From assembly GCF_001570485.1 (NCBI RefSeq), contig NZ_BCTA01000063.1:1-64000 (forward strand): DNA of 64,000 nucleotides, in the 5' to 3' direction. The translations under genes were made by a program, and so were the position numbers. Under the pieces are notes generated by a model, which saw only the letters and a list, made by a program, of their open reading frames with translations, was not told the origin of the DNA and ran no database searches. The stretch comes from Mycolicibacterium novocastrense (GTDB lineage Bacteria; Actinomycetota; Actinomycetes; Mycobacteriales; Mycobacteriaceae). Of the stretch, positions 25,732 to 34,685 are shown piece after piece. The first letter of the stretch is position 1; the number at the start of each line of letters is the position of its first letter.

Positions 25732-26550
25732 TCACCGGGAGGCAAACAGGTAATCCCTCGCCCAGGGGCGGGGATCGCCATCCCGCCGACGCACGGTGAA
25801 TCCGGCATTCACCAACAACTCGTAGACGGCTTCCTTGGTTCGGTAGGAGTCGTCGCCGGTTTCGTCCGCCAGGAAGTCGTGGCATCCGATCGCCGCGTGT
25901 CGTACCAGAGACAGCATCTCCGCGCTACCCCGCAGCGCCGGGAGTTCCGCGCCCTCGATGTTCATCTTCAGGAAGTCGACGCGCTTCAGGTCGTACCTCT
26001 CGACCAAGTCCGCAAGCGTCATCGCGGCGACCTCGACACCCTCGGACCCGATCCTGTTCTCGTAGCTGACCTCTGTGGGGAGGTCGCTGATCATGACGGG
26101 CGCGCCCGAATCCATGATGGCCGCGTTCACCAAGTCGACATTGCGCACGCCGTTCAGTCGGACAGCGCGCTCCAAGGTCGCGAACGTAGCGGGATGAGCT
26201 TCGACCGCAATCACTTTGCCCGATGCTCCCACCCACCGGGAGAAAGGGAGTGACTCCGAACCGATGCCTGCGCCGATGTCGAGTACCACATCGCCGGGCT
26301 TCACCGTGTAATCGAACAGGAACACGTCCTTGGTGAAAGCTTCGCACTCCTCGATGCCCATTCCCTGCAACCGCTCCGGCAGTAGCATGACCCCGGCCGG
26401 CGTGCGCTTCGACCACAGCCCAGATGGACGGTCATAGGCGAATCGCGCGCGTTCCCCTGCGGCCCGCGCCCGTCGGTTGGCCCCCACACCTATCAGCAGC
26501 CGACCGGGCCCATGATCGAGCGCGCGATACACCACGTGCTTCAACGCCAC
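25732..26550 (-). CDS. FkbM family methyltransferase
   Basis: A 272-residue SAM-dependent methyltransferase from GTG 26550; the frame extends to 26655 but that would overlap the galE start region. The SAM site is GDVVLDIGAGIGSESLPFS, followed by VIAVEAHPATFATLERAVRLNG and the FkbM mark RVDFLKMNIEGAELPALRG. FkbM enzymes methylate hydroxyl groups, often on sugars of surface glycans, so it probably O-methylates the polysaccharide or its precursor. It is the first gene of the 26550-16819 minus-strand operon, divergent from galE with 116 bp between starts. Weak ribosome site. Confidence 0.83.
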   Translation of the reverse strand: MALKHVVYRALDHGPGRLLIGVGANRRARAAGERARFAYDRPSGLWSKRTPAGVMLLPERLQGMGIEECEAFTKDVFLFDYTVKPGDVVLDIGAGIGSESLPFSRWVGASGKVIAVEAHPATFATLERAVRLNGVRNVDLVNAAIMDSGAPVMISDLPTEVSYENRIGSEGVEVAAMTLADLVERYDLKRVDFLKMNIEGAELPALRGSAEMLSLVRHAAIGCHDFLADETGDDSYRTKEAVYELLVNAGFTVRRRDGDPRPWARDYLFASR

Positions 26551-26666
26551 GGCGCGACAGTAACATCGCTGTTGACGCGCGACCGTGCCATCGAGGGATC
26601 CGCCAGAACCCCTGCGGCGGTTCGGTACATCTGATCTGATTTCGGCATCCAGCATTGGAGAATGCG

Positions 26667-27632
26667 TTGAGAGTGCTCGTCACTGGTGGGGCGGGATATA
26701 TCGGAGCGCACGTCACGAGGGCGCTGCGCGGCATCGGGCATGACGTCGCTGTCCTTGACGACTTCTCCACCGGGAGTCGTGGTCGGCTGACGCCCGACAC
26801 CCCGGTCTACGGGGGCTCGTTGTTGGACACCGCGTTCGTCGAGTCGTCGTTGCGCTCTTTTTCCGCTGACGCCGTGGTGCACATCGCCGCCAAGAAGGCC
26901 GTGGACGAGTCGGTCGCCAACCCGCTGTTCTATTACCGCCAGAACGTCACCGGCATGCATAGCGTGCTCGAGGCGATGGTCGGCACGGGCACACGCCGCA
27001 TCCTGTTCTCGTCGAGTGCGGCGGTTTACGGAGAGCAGGCCGTCAGTCCAGTGACCGAAGCGACGCCGACCAGTCCGTCGTCGCCCTATGGCTGGACGAA
27101 ATTGATTGGTGAACAGTTGCTCTCCGACGTTGCGGCAGCGCACGGACTCAGTTGGTCGGCCCTGCGCTATTTCAACGTGGCCGGCGCAGCGACGCCGGAG
27201 TTGGCCGACCGCGGGGAGAACAACCTGATACCTAGAGTCTTTCGGGCGATCAGCTCGGGCGTTCATCCAAAGGTTTTCGGGGCCGATTATCCGACCCCGG
27301 ACGGATCGTGCGTCCGTGACTACATCCATGTCGAGGATGTCGCTGATGCCCATGCCGCTGTCCTGAACCAGATGGCGTTCGACGATCTGGCCGCTGTCTA
27401 CAACATCGGCACCGGGAGGGGTACGAGTGTCTTCGAAATCATGACGGCGGTACGGCAGGCCACCGGCGTCGATTTCGAGTGCGACGTCATCGGCCGCCGT
27501 CCGGGTGATCCTCCCGACGTCGTCGCCGATCCCGCGAAGATCCAACGTGACTTCGGTTGGGAATCCCGCCACGACCTAGCCAGCACCGTCAACAGCGCCT
27601 GGAAGGCGTGGGTCGCCAATGACCAGACCTGA
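26667..27632 (+). CDS. galE: UDP-glucose 4-epimerase family protein
   Basis: A 321-residue short-chain dehydrogenase/reductase of the extended type. NAD site GGAGYIGAH directly after the N terminus, HIAAKKAVDESVANPLFYYRQN, catalytic Ser in LFSSSAAVYG and the YXXXK as YGWTKLIGEQ, then YFNVAGA and GSCVRDYIHVEDVADAH, all hallmarks of GalE. It interconverts UDP-glucose and UDP-galactose (or the N-acetyl forms) and so supplies a donor sugar to the island. TTG 26667 is preferred because GGAG lies 6 nt upstream; an in-frame TTG at 26655 is further out. Confidence 0.9.
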   Translation: MRVLVTGGAGYIGAHVTRALRGIGHDVAVLDDFSTGSRGRLTPDTPVYGGSLLDTAFVESSLRSFSADAVVHIAAKKAVDESVANPLFYYRQNVTGMHSVLEAMVGTGTRRILFSSSAAVYGEQAVSPVTEATPTSPSSPYGWTKLIGEQLLSDVAAAHGLSWSALRYFNVAGAATPELADRGENNLIPRVFRAISSGVHPKVFGADYPTPDGSCVRDYIHVEDVADAHAAVLNQMAFDDLAAVYNIGTGRGTSVFEIMTAVRQATGVDFECDVIGRRPGDPPDVVADPAKIQRDFGWESRHDLASTVNSAWKAWVANDQT

Positions 27633-27815
27633 AGCTGCCCTTCGGGGCCCGTGGTGTGCTCGCCACATGCGATGGTGTCGCGAACACCGCCGGGCCGTCG
27701 CGCGAGATATCGCGCGCCTTGAGCCTCGGGACCGTTAATATCGATCGACTCTGTGGTTTGCGTGGGTGTCCATTCGTCGAGCACGTGACGTCGCCCGTCC
27801 TGCGTAGGAAGGTAC

Positions 27816-29822
27816 GTGTTGATACGGCGTATAGCGTCATCGCTCGTCGCAGTCGTATGCGTGGTTGCCATCTCGATGACCGGGGTTCCCGGTCTGGCCG
27901 TCGGTCAGCCCGCCGACGACGCCCCGCCGCCGGTGACCGCTTTCGGCTGGCAGCAACTCGGGATCAACCCGCTGTTGTCATTCGTGGGCCACGACATGAC
28001 GCAGAGAGTCTCCATACCCGTGCCGCAGGGGCTTGTGCCGATTACGCTCTCGGGTTTGATCGGAGCGGTCAGCAATATCCCTTCGGGATTCGTGGAAGCC
28101 CAGACCCAGGACGGGCGGTTCGTGGGTTCGGTGCCGATACCGATTGTCCCGCCCGGTCAGCCCCCGGTGCCGTTCACCTTCGATCTCGGTTCAGTTCCGG
28201 TGGTGCGCGGCGAGATCCAATTGAACTTGGTGTTGAGGGTCAACGACGACGACGTCTGCGATCCACTGCCGACTCTTGTCATGAGCGAAATGAGCGCGGC
28301 CTTCACCGGGGCCGTGCAGCCCCCCAGGACCATCGAGGAATTCCTACCGGCCATCGCGCCGGTGATCGACTTGTACGTCGACCCGGTACCCACCGACGCC
28401 GAGAAGTCCACGACGCTCACTCTCGTCGCCGCATTGTCCAAGTACTACCAGCCGGGGGTCGTCGCGGTGAATGTGCGTGCGCTACCCCGAATCGATGCGG
28501 GACCACCGCCCGATCGTGATGCCTCGGTCCGTGCGATCGTTGTCCGTGACGTTGCCCAGGCGGAGTCCGGCGTGCGGCTGATCACCGATGCCGGCGCACC
28601 TTTTCTCATTCTGAGCGGACAGGGCGACGGCCTCGTCCAGCAGGTCGGCCTGTTCCGGGATGGACTACAGAAGGTGGCCCAGACCGACACAGTCACAGTC
28701 GAATCGACCGAAGGGGCGTCGAACGAACAAGCAGGATCGGCCTCGACGTTCGGGCAGCTTCGCATGGGTGGCAACACGGCCGTTCTAGGCGAGTCGTACA
28801 TCTTCTTGAACATCGCTCCCGCATTGTCCAGAGCTAGCGATCCGGGCATCGTCGATGTCCGACTGTTGGCGAATTACACACCGGTTGACGAGAACGAGAA
28901 GGCAACGATGGTCGTCACCGCCGGCGAGCTCGTGCTCGCCACGGCCCGTCTCGACGCGTCTGGGCAGGTGGACAGCCGCTTTTCGATTCCTGCCGATGTC
29001 GCCGCCCGGGATCAGGATCTGACCGTGACGGTCAGGTATGAGCCGGGGCCCGGGTGTAATCCGCTCACCCTGCCGATGGAGTTCGAGATCGATCCGATGT
29101 CGACTGCCAGAGTTCGGCCCGGCGGCGCGGTGGAGATGGGCGGGTTTGCGGCTCTGCCACAAGGATTCGTTCCGACGTTCCAAGTAGCTTTCGACGGCAG
29201 CGACCCCGGCCAACTCGCCCATGCGGTCAAGATCGTCGGGCTGATCCAGCGGCTTACGTCGACGGCGTTGAGACCCGAAGTGGTCAGCGTTGAGCAGGCC
29301 GCCACGAGCGATGAAGGCGCACTGATCATCGCCGGCGCACAAACAGTCGAGGAGAACAACCTCGATCCGCCGATAGCACCGCGGGGCGGCATGTCCGAGG
29401 TTGACCTGCCTTCTTCGACCGTCATCGACATCTCTACCGGGCTAGCGGCCCTTCAGAGTTATGCGCACAACAACCGGACGGTCGTTCTTCTGACCACCTC
29501 GGGTCCGTGGAGTCTCGCGATCCCATTGCTCGACTACCTCGCGGGTCTACCCAAAGGCTGGCGGGACCTGGATGGTGACGTGCTGGTGGTTGGCCAGGGC
29601 CAGGTCCCCCAGCAGCTGACTGTGCGGGCCGACGGGCCGGTGATGGCAGGGCCGCCCGGCGTCAACGCGGATGCGGTCGAACAGGAATCGGACGCGCGCG
29701 GGTGGTACGAGTGGGCACTGCTGGGGGCCGGAGCGCTCGTGATCCTCACCCTCATCGGGGGCACAGTCGTGTTGCTGAGGAAGCGATCACGCCCCAGCGC
29801 GGGCGTCGGTCCTGCGCCCTGA
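27816..29822 (+). CDS. BcsB-like secreted, membrane-anchored polysaccharide protein (copy 2)
   Basis: A 668-residue paralogue of the protein at 5242-7203, with signal peptide (MLIRRIASSLVAVVCVVAIS, cleavage near AVGQ), long extracytoplasmic beta/alpha-beta region and a C-terminal membrane helix (about 638-660) followed by RKRSRPS. Shared blocks include FGWQQLGINPLL, TFDLGSVPVVRGEIQLNL, LRMGG, LLANYTPVDENEKATMVV, FAALPQGFVPTF and the DLDGDVLVVGQG end. In cellulose systems BcsB guides the growing glucan outside the membrane and partners BcsA; no BcsA is present here. Start GTG 27816 after AGGAAGG; TTG 27819 is an alternative. TAATAT at 27736-27741 is a candidate -10. Confidence 0.78.
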   Translation: MLIRRIASSLVAVVCVVAISMTGVPGLAVGQPADDAPPPVTAFGWQQLGINPLLSFVGHDMTQRVSIPVPQGLVPITLSGLIGAVSNIPSGFVEAQTQDGRFVGSVPIPIVPPGQPPVPFTFDLGSVPVVRGEIQLNLVLRVNDDDVCDPLPTLVMSEMSAAFTGAVQPPRTIEEFLPAIAPVIDLYVDPVPTDAEKSTTLTLVAALSKYYQPGVVAVNVRALPRIDAGPPPDRDASVRAIVVRDVAQAESGVRLITDAGAPFLILSGQGDGLVQQVGLFRDGLQKVAQTDTVTVESTEGASNEQAGSASTFGQLRMGGNTAVLGESYIFLNIAPALSRASDPGIVDVRLLANYTPVDENEKATMVVTAGELVLATARLDASGQVDSRFSIPADVAARDQDLTVTVRYEPGPGCNPLTLPMEFEIDPMSTARVRPGGAVEMGGFAALPQGFVPTFQVAFDGSDPGQLAHAVKIVGLIQRLTSTALRPEVVSVEQAATSDEGALIIAGAQTVEENNLDPPIAPRGGMSEVDLPSSTVIDISTGLAALQSYAHNNRTVVLLTTSGPWSLAIPLLDYLAGLPKGWRDLDGDVLVVGQGQVPQQLTVRADGPVMAGPPGVNADAVEQESDARGWYEWALLGAGALVILTLIGGTVVLLRKRSRPSAGVGPAP

Positions 29823-29919
29823 CCGCGAAACCCTGGGGGCATCACGCCGTGGAGTTCGGCGGTACCTCATGGCTACTCGTGATACGTTGTCGGCGGTTTA
29901 TGTAAAGCGGGGGCTGCCG

Positions 29920-31284
29920 ATGCGCCGGACAATCCAGATCGAATTCAACGAGTTGAGTCCGACGCTGATCGATGAGTTCATCGCTGCGGGAGAATTGCCG
30001 AACTTCCGGCGGCTGCAGGAATCGTCGGCGGTCTTCGTCACCGATGCCTCTGACGAGAACAATCTCGAGCCGTGGGTCCAGTGGCCTACGCTGCACACCG
30101 GCATCGCCGACTGTGATCATGGGATCCAGCACCTCGGCGAGGGGAAGCGGGTTGTCGGCCGAGGTGTCGCACGCGAGTTGGCCGATGCCGGATTCAGAGT
30201 CGGTGTGTTCGGCTCGATGAACCTCGATTACGGGCCGTTGGACGGCTTCGTGGTTCCAGACCCGTGGAGTCCGAACGCGACTCCGCATCCCGCAGGTCTC
30301 AGCGCGTTCACGAAGTTCGTCGTGTCGGCCGTTCAAGAGAACTCGGCGAACACACTGGACAAGCAGGCCGCGGTCCCATTCCTCGCGTACATCGCTACCC
30401 ACGGTCTGACACCGGCGACCGCCGCGCTGGCGGCACGTCAGCTCATCGACGAGCGGCGGGACCCTGGGCTGAAATGGCGGCGATCCATTGTGCTGGACGC
30501 GATTTCGTACGACGTATTCCGGAAACTGGTGCGCCGCCACGACGTCGCGTACGCCACCTTCTTCTCCAATTCGACCGCCCATTTCCAGCACTACTTCTGG
30601 CGCAACTTTCGGCCGGAGAGTTTCTCGGCGCCGCCGCCACCCGAGGACCACCCGTCGCTGATGGATGCGGTACTCACCGGCTACCGCAACTATGACCGAC
30701 TCATCGGACGCTTCCTGGCCGACTTCCCTGACGACCGGCTCGTGTTCGCGACGGCCTTGAGTCAACAGCCGTGGGACACGACGAAGTGCACCTACCGGCC
30801 GACCGATTTCGACCGGCTGCTGGAAGTCCTGGAACTCGATCCCTCCCGGACCTCGGTCGCGCCGGTCATGGCTGAGGAGTTCCTGCTGTCGTTCTCTGAC
30901 GAGGCATCAGCTCACGAGGCTTTGACCCGGCTGAAGGGCTCGTTGGTCGGGGACCAACCGCTGTTCAGGTTCGAACACGCCGAGCCGTTGAGGATCAAGG
31001 TCGGCTGCGCGGTCAACGACTGGTCGCCGAGTGTCGGGACGGTGACCCTTCCGAACGGGAGGCAGGTGCCCTTCGAATCGCTCTTCAGCCGCATCCATAC
31101 GATCCGCAGCGGCCGCCACCATCCCGACGGCTGCTTCTGGGTGCAATGCCCAACACCGCGCACTGGCGGGGAGAAGATACCGCTCACGTCGGTGGCACCT
31201 ACGATTCTTCGTCTCTTCGGAGTTGATCCGCCCTCGTACATGAAGGCCCCCGCGGTCGAGTTCCTCGCAGTTCAGAAGGACTGA
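29920..31284 (+). CDS. Alkaline-phosphatase-fold protein with altered metal-site motifs
   Basis: A 454-residue cytoplasmic-looking protein (no signal peptide) of the alkaline phosphatase/type I phosphodiesterase superfamily. The fold marks are LPNFRRL near 27-32, WPTLHTG at 55-61 (Thr in the nucleophile place), and VAPTILRLFGVDPPSYM near the C terminus. But the usual first Asp is in IEFNEL (E8), the D-x-x-x-H motif reads AHFQH (220-224) and the usual SDHG reads LSQQ (280-283). Several metal ligands therefore seem replaced, and the protein may be inactive, metal-poor or a distinct subfamily. It follows the second BcsB-like gene by 97 bp. ATG 29920 is chosen over GTG/ATG frames upstream at 29869. 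Confidence 0.7.
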   Translation: MRRTIQIEFNELSPTLIDEFIAAGELPNFRRLQESSAVFVTDASDENNLEPWVQWPTLHTGIADCDHGIQHLGEGKRVVGRGVARELADAGFRVGVFGSMNLDYGPLDGFVVPDPWSPNATPHPAGLSAFTKFVVSAVQENSANTLDKQAAVPFLAYIATHGLTPATAALAARQLIDERRDPGLKWRRSIVLDAISYDVFRKLVRRHDVAYATFFSNSTAHFQHYFWRNFRPESFSAPPPPEDHPSLMDAVLTGYRNYDRLIGRFLADFPDDRLVFATALSQQPWDTTKCTYRPTDFDRLLEVLELDPSRTSVAPVMAEEFLLSFSDEASAHEALTRLKGSLVGDQPLFRFEHAEPLRIKVGCAVNDWSPSVGTVTLPNGRQVPFESLFSRIHTIRSGRHHPDGCFWVQCPTPRTGGEKIPLTSVAPTILRLFGVDPPSYMKAPAVEFLAVQKD

Positions 31285-31458
31285 CGTGCCGCCGCGCTGG
31301 TTTGGCGTGGCTCAACGGCGGATGCGTGCGTACCCAGCCGCTCGAGACGCCGCCTCGCCGGCCGTACGCTAACGTCGCGTCAGCACGTTCTACCGTGAAG
31401 AGCAGCAAGGCACCCACACCGTGGCACATTCTGTGGGCCGACCAGGAGTTGCAGGCGA

Positions 31459-33543
31459 TTGAACAGTCCACCAGAGCGCAAACCGGTGTCCGCCGTTTAC
31501 GTCGCATCCCCGGAAGGTGACACGGGAAAGTCGACCATCGCGCTGGGCATCCTGCACCGGTTGACGGCCACCGTCGCCAAGGTCGGTGTCTTCCGCCCGA
31601 TCACCCGGCTCGGCGAGGACAGCGACTACATCCTCGAGCTGCTCCTGGACCACACCACCGCGGGTCTGTCCTACGACGACTGCGTCGGCGTCGGCTACGA
31701 GCAGTTGCACGAGGATCCCGACGCGGCGCTCGCCGAAATCGTCGACCGGTACCACTGGGTGGCCGACCAATGTGATGCGGTCCTGATCGTCGGCAGCGAC
31801 TACACCGACATCGCCGCCCCTAGCGAGCTGTCGACCAACGCGCAGATCGCGGCCAACCTCGGCGCTCCGGTGGTGCTGGCGGTCAAGGCCAAGGATCGCA
31901 GCCCCACCGACGTCGCGCAGATCGTCGACATCTGCCTCGGCGAGATCGCCGCTCAGCACGCGCACACCGCAGCGGTCGTCGCCAACCGTTGTGACCCCGA
32001 ACAACTGACCGCGGTGCTCGACGCGTTGAAGGACCTCGATCCCAAGTGTTACGCGCTGCCGGAGGAGCCGCTGCTGGTCGCCGCGTCGGTCGCTGAACTG
32101 CAGCGGGCCGTCGAGGGCGAATTGATCAGTGGCGATCCGGCGCTGCTGTCGCGCGAGGCCATGGATCTGATGGTCGCCGGGATGACCGCCGAACGCGTCC
32201 TCGAGCGGCTCAGCGAGGGTGTGGCCGTCATCGCGGCCGGCGACCGATCCGACGTCGTGCTCGCGCTCGCGAGCGCCCATGCCGCCGAGGGCTTTCCGTC
32301 GTTGTCGTGCATCATCCTCAACGGTGGGCTGGAACTGCACCCCTCGATCGCCGCAATGGTCGCCGGGCTCGGACTGCGGTTGCCGATCATCGCCACCAGG
32401 TTCCGGACGTTCGAGACGGCCAGCCGGGTGGCGTCCGCACGCGGCCGGGTGACAGCGACCTCCCTGCGCAAGATCGACACGGCCATCGCGTTGATGGAGA
32501 CCCACGTCGACATCGCAGACCTGCTGGACCAGTTGGCCATCCCGATTCCACAGGTGGTCACCCCCCAGATGTTCACCCACAAGCTGCTGGAGTGGGCCCG
32601 CTCGGATCGCAAGCGCATCGTGTTGCCGGAGGGCGACGACGACCGCATCCTGATCGCGGCCGGTCGGCTGTTGCACCGCGGCGTTGCCGAGCTGACAATC
32701 CTCGGCGAGGAATCTCAGATACGGGCGCGCGCAGCGGAATTGGGTATTGATCTCTCGGACGCCGCCGTTCTCGACCCGCAAACCAGCGACCTGTGCGACA
32801 AGTTCGCCGAACAGTACGCCGAGATGCGCAAGCACAAGGGCGTCACCGTAGAGCAAGCGCGCGAGACCATCCACGACGTCTCCTATTTCGGCACCATGCT
32901 GGTGCACAACGACATGGTCGACGGCATGGTCTCCGGCGCGCGCCACACCACCGCCCACACCGTCCGGCCCGCCTTCGAGATCATCAGGACCCTGCCCGAT
33001 GTCTCCACCGTTTCCAGCATCTTCCTGATGTGTCTCGCCGACCGGGTGCTCGCGTACGGGGACTGCGCGATCGTGCCGGATCCGACCGCCGAGCAGTTGG
33101 CCGATATCGCGATCTCGTCGGCGCGCACCGCGGCCAGCTTCGATATCGAGCCACGGGTCGCGATGCTGTCCTACTCGACCGGCACCAGCGGATCCGGCGC
33201 GGACGTCGAAAAGGTCCGGCAGGCAACCGAATTGGTTATGCAGCGGGAGCCGGACCTGTTGGTCGACGGTCCGATCCAGTACGACGCCGCGGTCGATGCA
33301 TCCGTTGCCAAGTCCAAGATGCCCGACTCGAAGGTGGCCGGCCGCGCGACGGTGCTGATCTTCCCCGACCTCAACACCGGGAACAACACGTACAAGGCGG
33401 TCCAGCGCAGCGCAGGCGCAATCGCGATCGGGCCGGTGCTGCAAGGACTGAAGAAGCCCGTCAACGACCTTTCGCGCGGGGCATTGGTGGAAGACATCGT
33501 CAACACCGTGGCGATCACCGCGATCCAGGCGCAGACGCTCTGA
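31459..33543 (+). CDS. pta: Phosphate acetyltransferase
   Basis: A 694-residue long-form Pta converting acetyl-CoA and phosphate to acetyl phosphate and CoA. N-terminal P-loop-like domain (PEGDTGKSTIALG), middle DRTGG-type domain, and C-terminal catalytic PTA_PTB domain from about residue 375 (KRIVLPEGDDDRILIAA, GTMLVHNDMVDGMVSGA, STVSSIFLM, GRATVLIFPDLNTGNNTYKAVQR, GPVLQGLKKPVNDLSRG). It aligns well with remembered M. tuberculosis Rv0408. Starts possible at TTG 31459 (AGGAG 10 nt upstream) or GTG 31486; the latter better matches the M. tuberculosis length. Overlaps ackA by 1 nt (TGATG). Confidence 0.96.
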   Translation: MNSPPERKPVSAVYVASPEGDTGKSTIALGILHRLTATVAKVGVFRPITRLGEDSDYILELLLDHTTAGLSYDDCVGVGYEQLHEDPDAALAEIVDRYHWVADQCDAVLIVGSDYTDIAAPSELSTNAQIAANLGAPVVLAVKAKDRSPTDVAQIVDICLGEIAAQHAHTAAVVANRCDPEQLTAVLDALKDLDPKCYALPEEPLLVAASVAELQRAVEGELISGDPALLSREAMDLMVAGMTAERVLERLSEGVAVIAAGDRSDVVLALASAHAAEGFPSLSCIILNGGLELHPSIAAMVAGLGLRLPIIATRFRTFETASRVASARGRVTATSLRKIDTAIALMETHVDIADLLDQLAIPIPQVVTPQMFTHKLLEWARSDRKRIVLPEGDDDRILIAAGRLLHRGVAELTILGEESQIRARAAELGIDLSDAAVLDPQTSDLCDKFAEQYAEMRKHKGVTVEQARETIHDVSYFGTMLVHNDMVDGMVSGARHTTAHTVRPAFEIIRTLPDVSTVSSIFLMCLADRVLAYGDCAIVPDPTAEQLADIAISSARTAASFDIEPRVAMLSYSTGTSGSGADVEKVRQATELVMQREPDLLVDGPIQYDAAVDASVAKSKMPDSKVAGRATVLIFPDLNTGNNTYKAVQRSAGAIAIGPVLQGLKKPVNDLSRGALVEDIVNTVAITAIQAQTL

Positions 33544-34685
33544 TGGCCCGCAGCGTTCTGGTTCTCAACTCGGGGTCATCCTCGCTCAAATACGCAGTCA
33601 TCGAACCGGATTCGGAGACGATGGTGATCGACGGCATCGTCGAGCGCATCGGTGAGGGGCAGGTCGGTGACCACGCCGAGGCGCTGCAGACGGCGTTCGC
33701 CCAGATGGCTGAAGCGGGCCGGGGCCTCGACGCTCTCGACCTCGTCGCCGTCGGCCATCGCGTGGTCCACGGCGGCCCGGACTTCTACGAGCCGACGCTG
33801 GTCGACGACGCCCTGGTCGCCAGGATCGACGAGCTGTCTCCGCTTGCCCCGCTGCACAATCCGCCAGCGCTGCTGGGAATCGAGGAGGCACGCAAGGCGC
33901 TGCCCGATCTCCCGCATGTCGCGGTCTTCGACACGGCCTTCTTCCACGACCTGCCGGCCGCCGCGGCGACGTACGCGATCGACCGCGACATCGCCGAGCA
34001 GTGGCATATCCGCCGCTACGGCTTCCACGGCACCTCACACCAGTACGTCAGCGAGCAGGCCGCGGCCTTCCTGGGCGTCCCACTGGACTCGGTGCGCCAA
34101 ATCGTGCTGCACCTGGGCAACGGCGCATCGGCCTCGGCCATCGTCGGGGGCCGCCCGGTGGACACCTCGATGGGGTTGACGCCGATGGAGGGGTTGGTGA
34201 TGGGAACCCGTTCGGGCGACATCGATCCCGGTCTGATGTTCTATCTGTGGCGCACGGCGAACATGAAGGTCGACGACATCGAGGAGATGCTCAACCGTCG
34301 CTCCGGCGTGCGCGGACTCGGCGGTGAGGTCGATTTCCGGGTGCTCCACCAGTGCATCAACGACGGGGACGCTTCTGCGCAACTGGCCTACGACGTCTAC
34401 ATCCACCGGCTGCGCAAATACATCGGCGCCTATCTTGCGCTGCTGGGCGGCGCGGACATCATCACCTTCACCGCCGGAGTCGGCGAGAACGACGCGGCGG
34501 TGCGGCGTGACGCGTTGCGCGGCATGGCGCCGTTGGGCATAGAACTCGACGAGATGCTCAACGCCAGCCCCGACAAGAAGGCCCGGCGGATATCGGCCGA
34601 CCGGTCTGGAACGACGGTGCTAGTTGTTCCCACTGATGAGGAGCTTGCGATCGCCCGCGCTTGCACGAACCTCATCGAGCACTGA
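33543..34685 (+). CDS. ackA: Acetate kinase
   Basis: A 380-residue ASKHA-fold kinase that makes ATP and acetate from acetyl phosphate and ADP, the partner step to Pta. Signatures: VLVLNSGSSSLKYAV at the start (phosphate-binding loop), VGHRVVHGG, FDTAFFHDLP, YGFHGTSHQYVS, HLGNGASASAI, DTSMGLTPMEGLVMGTRSGDIDPG and FTAGVGENDAAVR. Complete and close to the usual 385 residues. The frame is open upstream within pta but ATG 33543 overlapping the pta stop is the natural start. Its last 66 bp overlap the antisense STAS gene. Confidence 0.97.
   Translation: MARSVLVLNSGSSSLKYAVIEPDSETMVIDGIVERIGEGQVGDHAEALQTAFAQMAEAGRGLDALDLVAVGHRVVHGGPDFYEPTLVDDALVARIDELSPLAPLHNPPALLGIEEARKALPDLPHVAVFDTAFFHDLPAAAATYAIDRDIAEQWHIRRYGFHGTSHQYVSEQAAAFLGVPLDSVRQIVLHLGNGASASAIVGGRPVDTSMGLTPMEGLVMGTRSGDIDPGLMFYLWRTANMKVDDIEEMLNRRSGVRGLGGEVDFRVLHQCINDGDASAQLAYDVYIHRLRKYIGAYLALLGGADIITFTAGVGENDAAVRRDALRGMAPLGIELDEMLNASPDKKARRISADRSGTTVLVVPTDEELAIARACTNLIEH

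Noticed and set aside
5242..29822. A complete cellulose synthase operon
   Set aside because: Only BcsB-like proteins are present; no GT2/PilZ synthase, endoglucanase or other bcs gene was found in the window.
4260..31284. Prophage or integrative element carrying the island
   Set aside because: No integrase, transposase, tRNA target, terminal repeat or phage gene seen at either boundary.
32793..33540. Upstream extension of the ackA frame
   Set aside because: It lies within the pta catalytic domain and is Arg-rich noise; the acetate kinase sequence starts exactly at ATG 33543.
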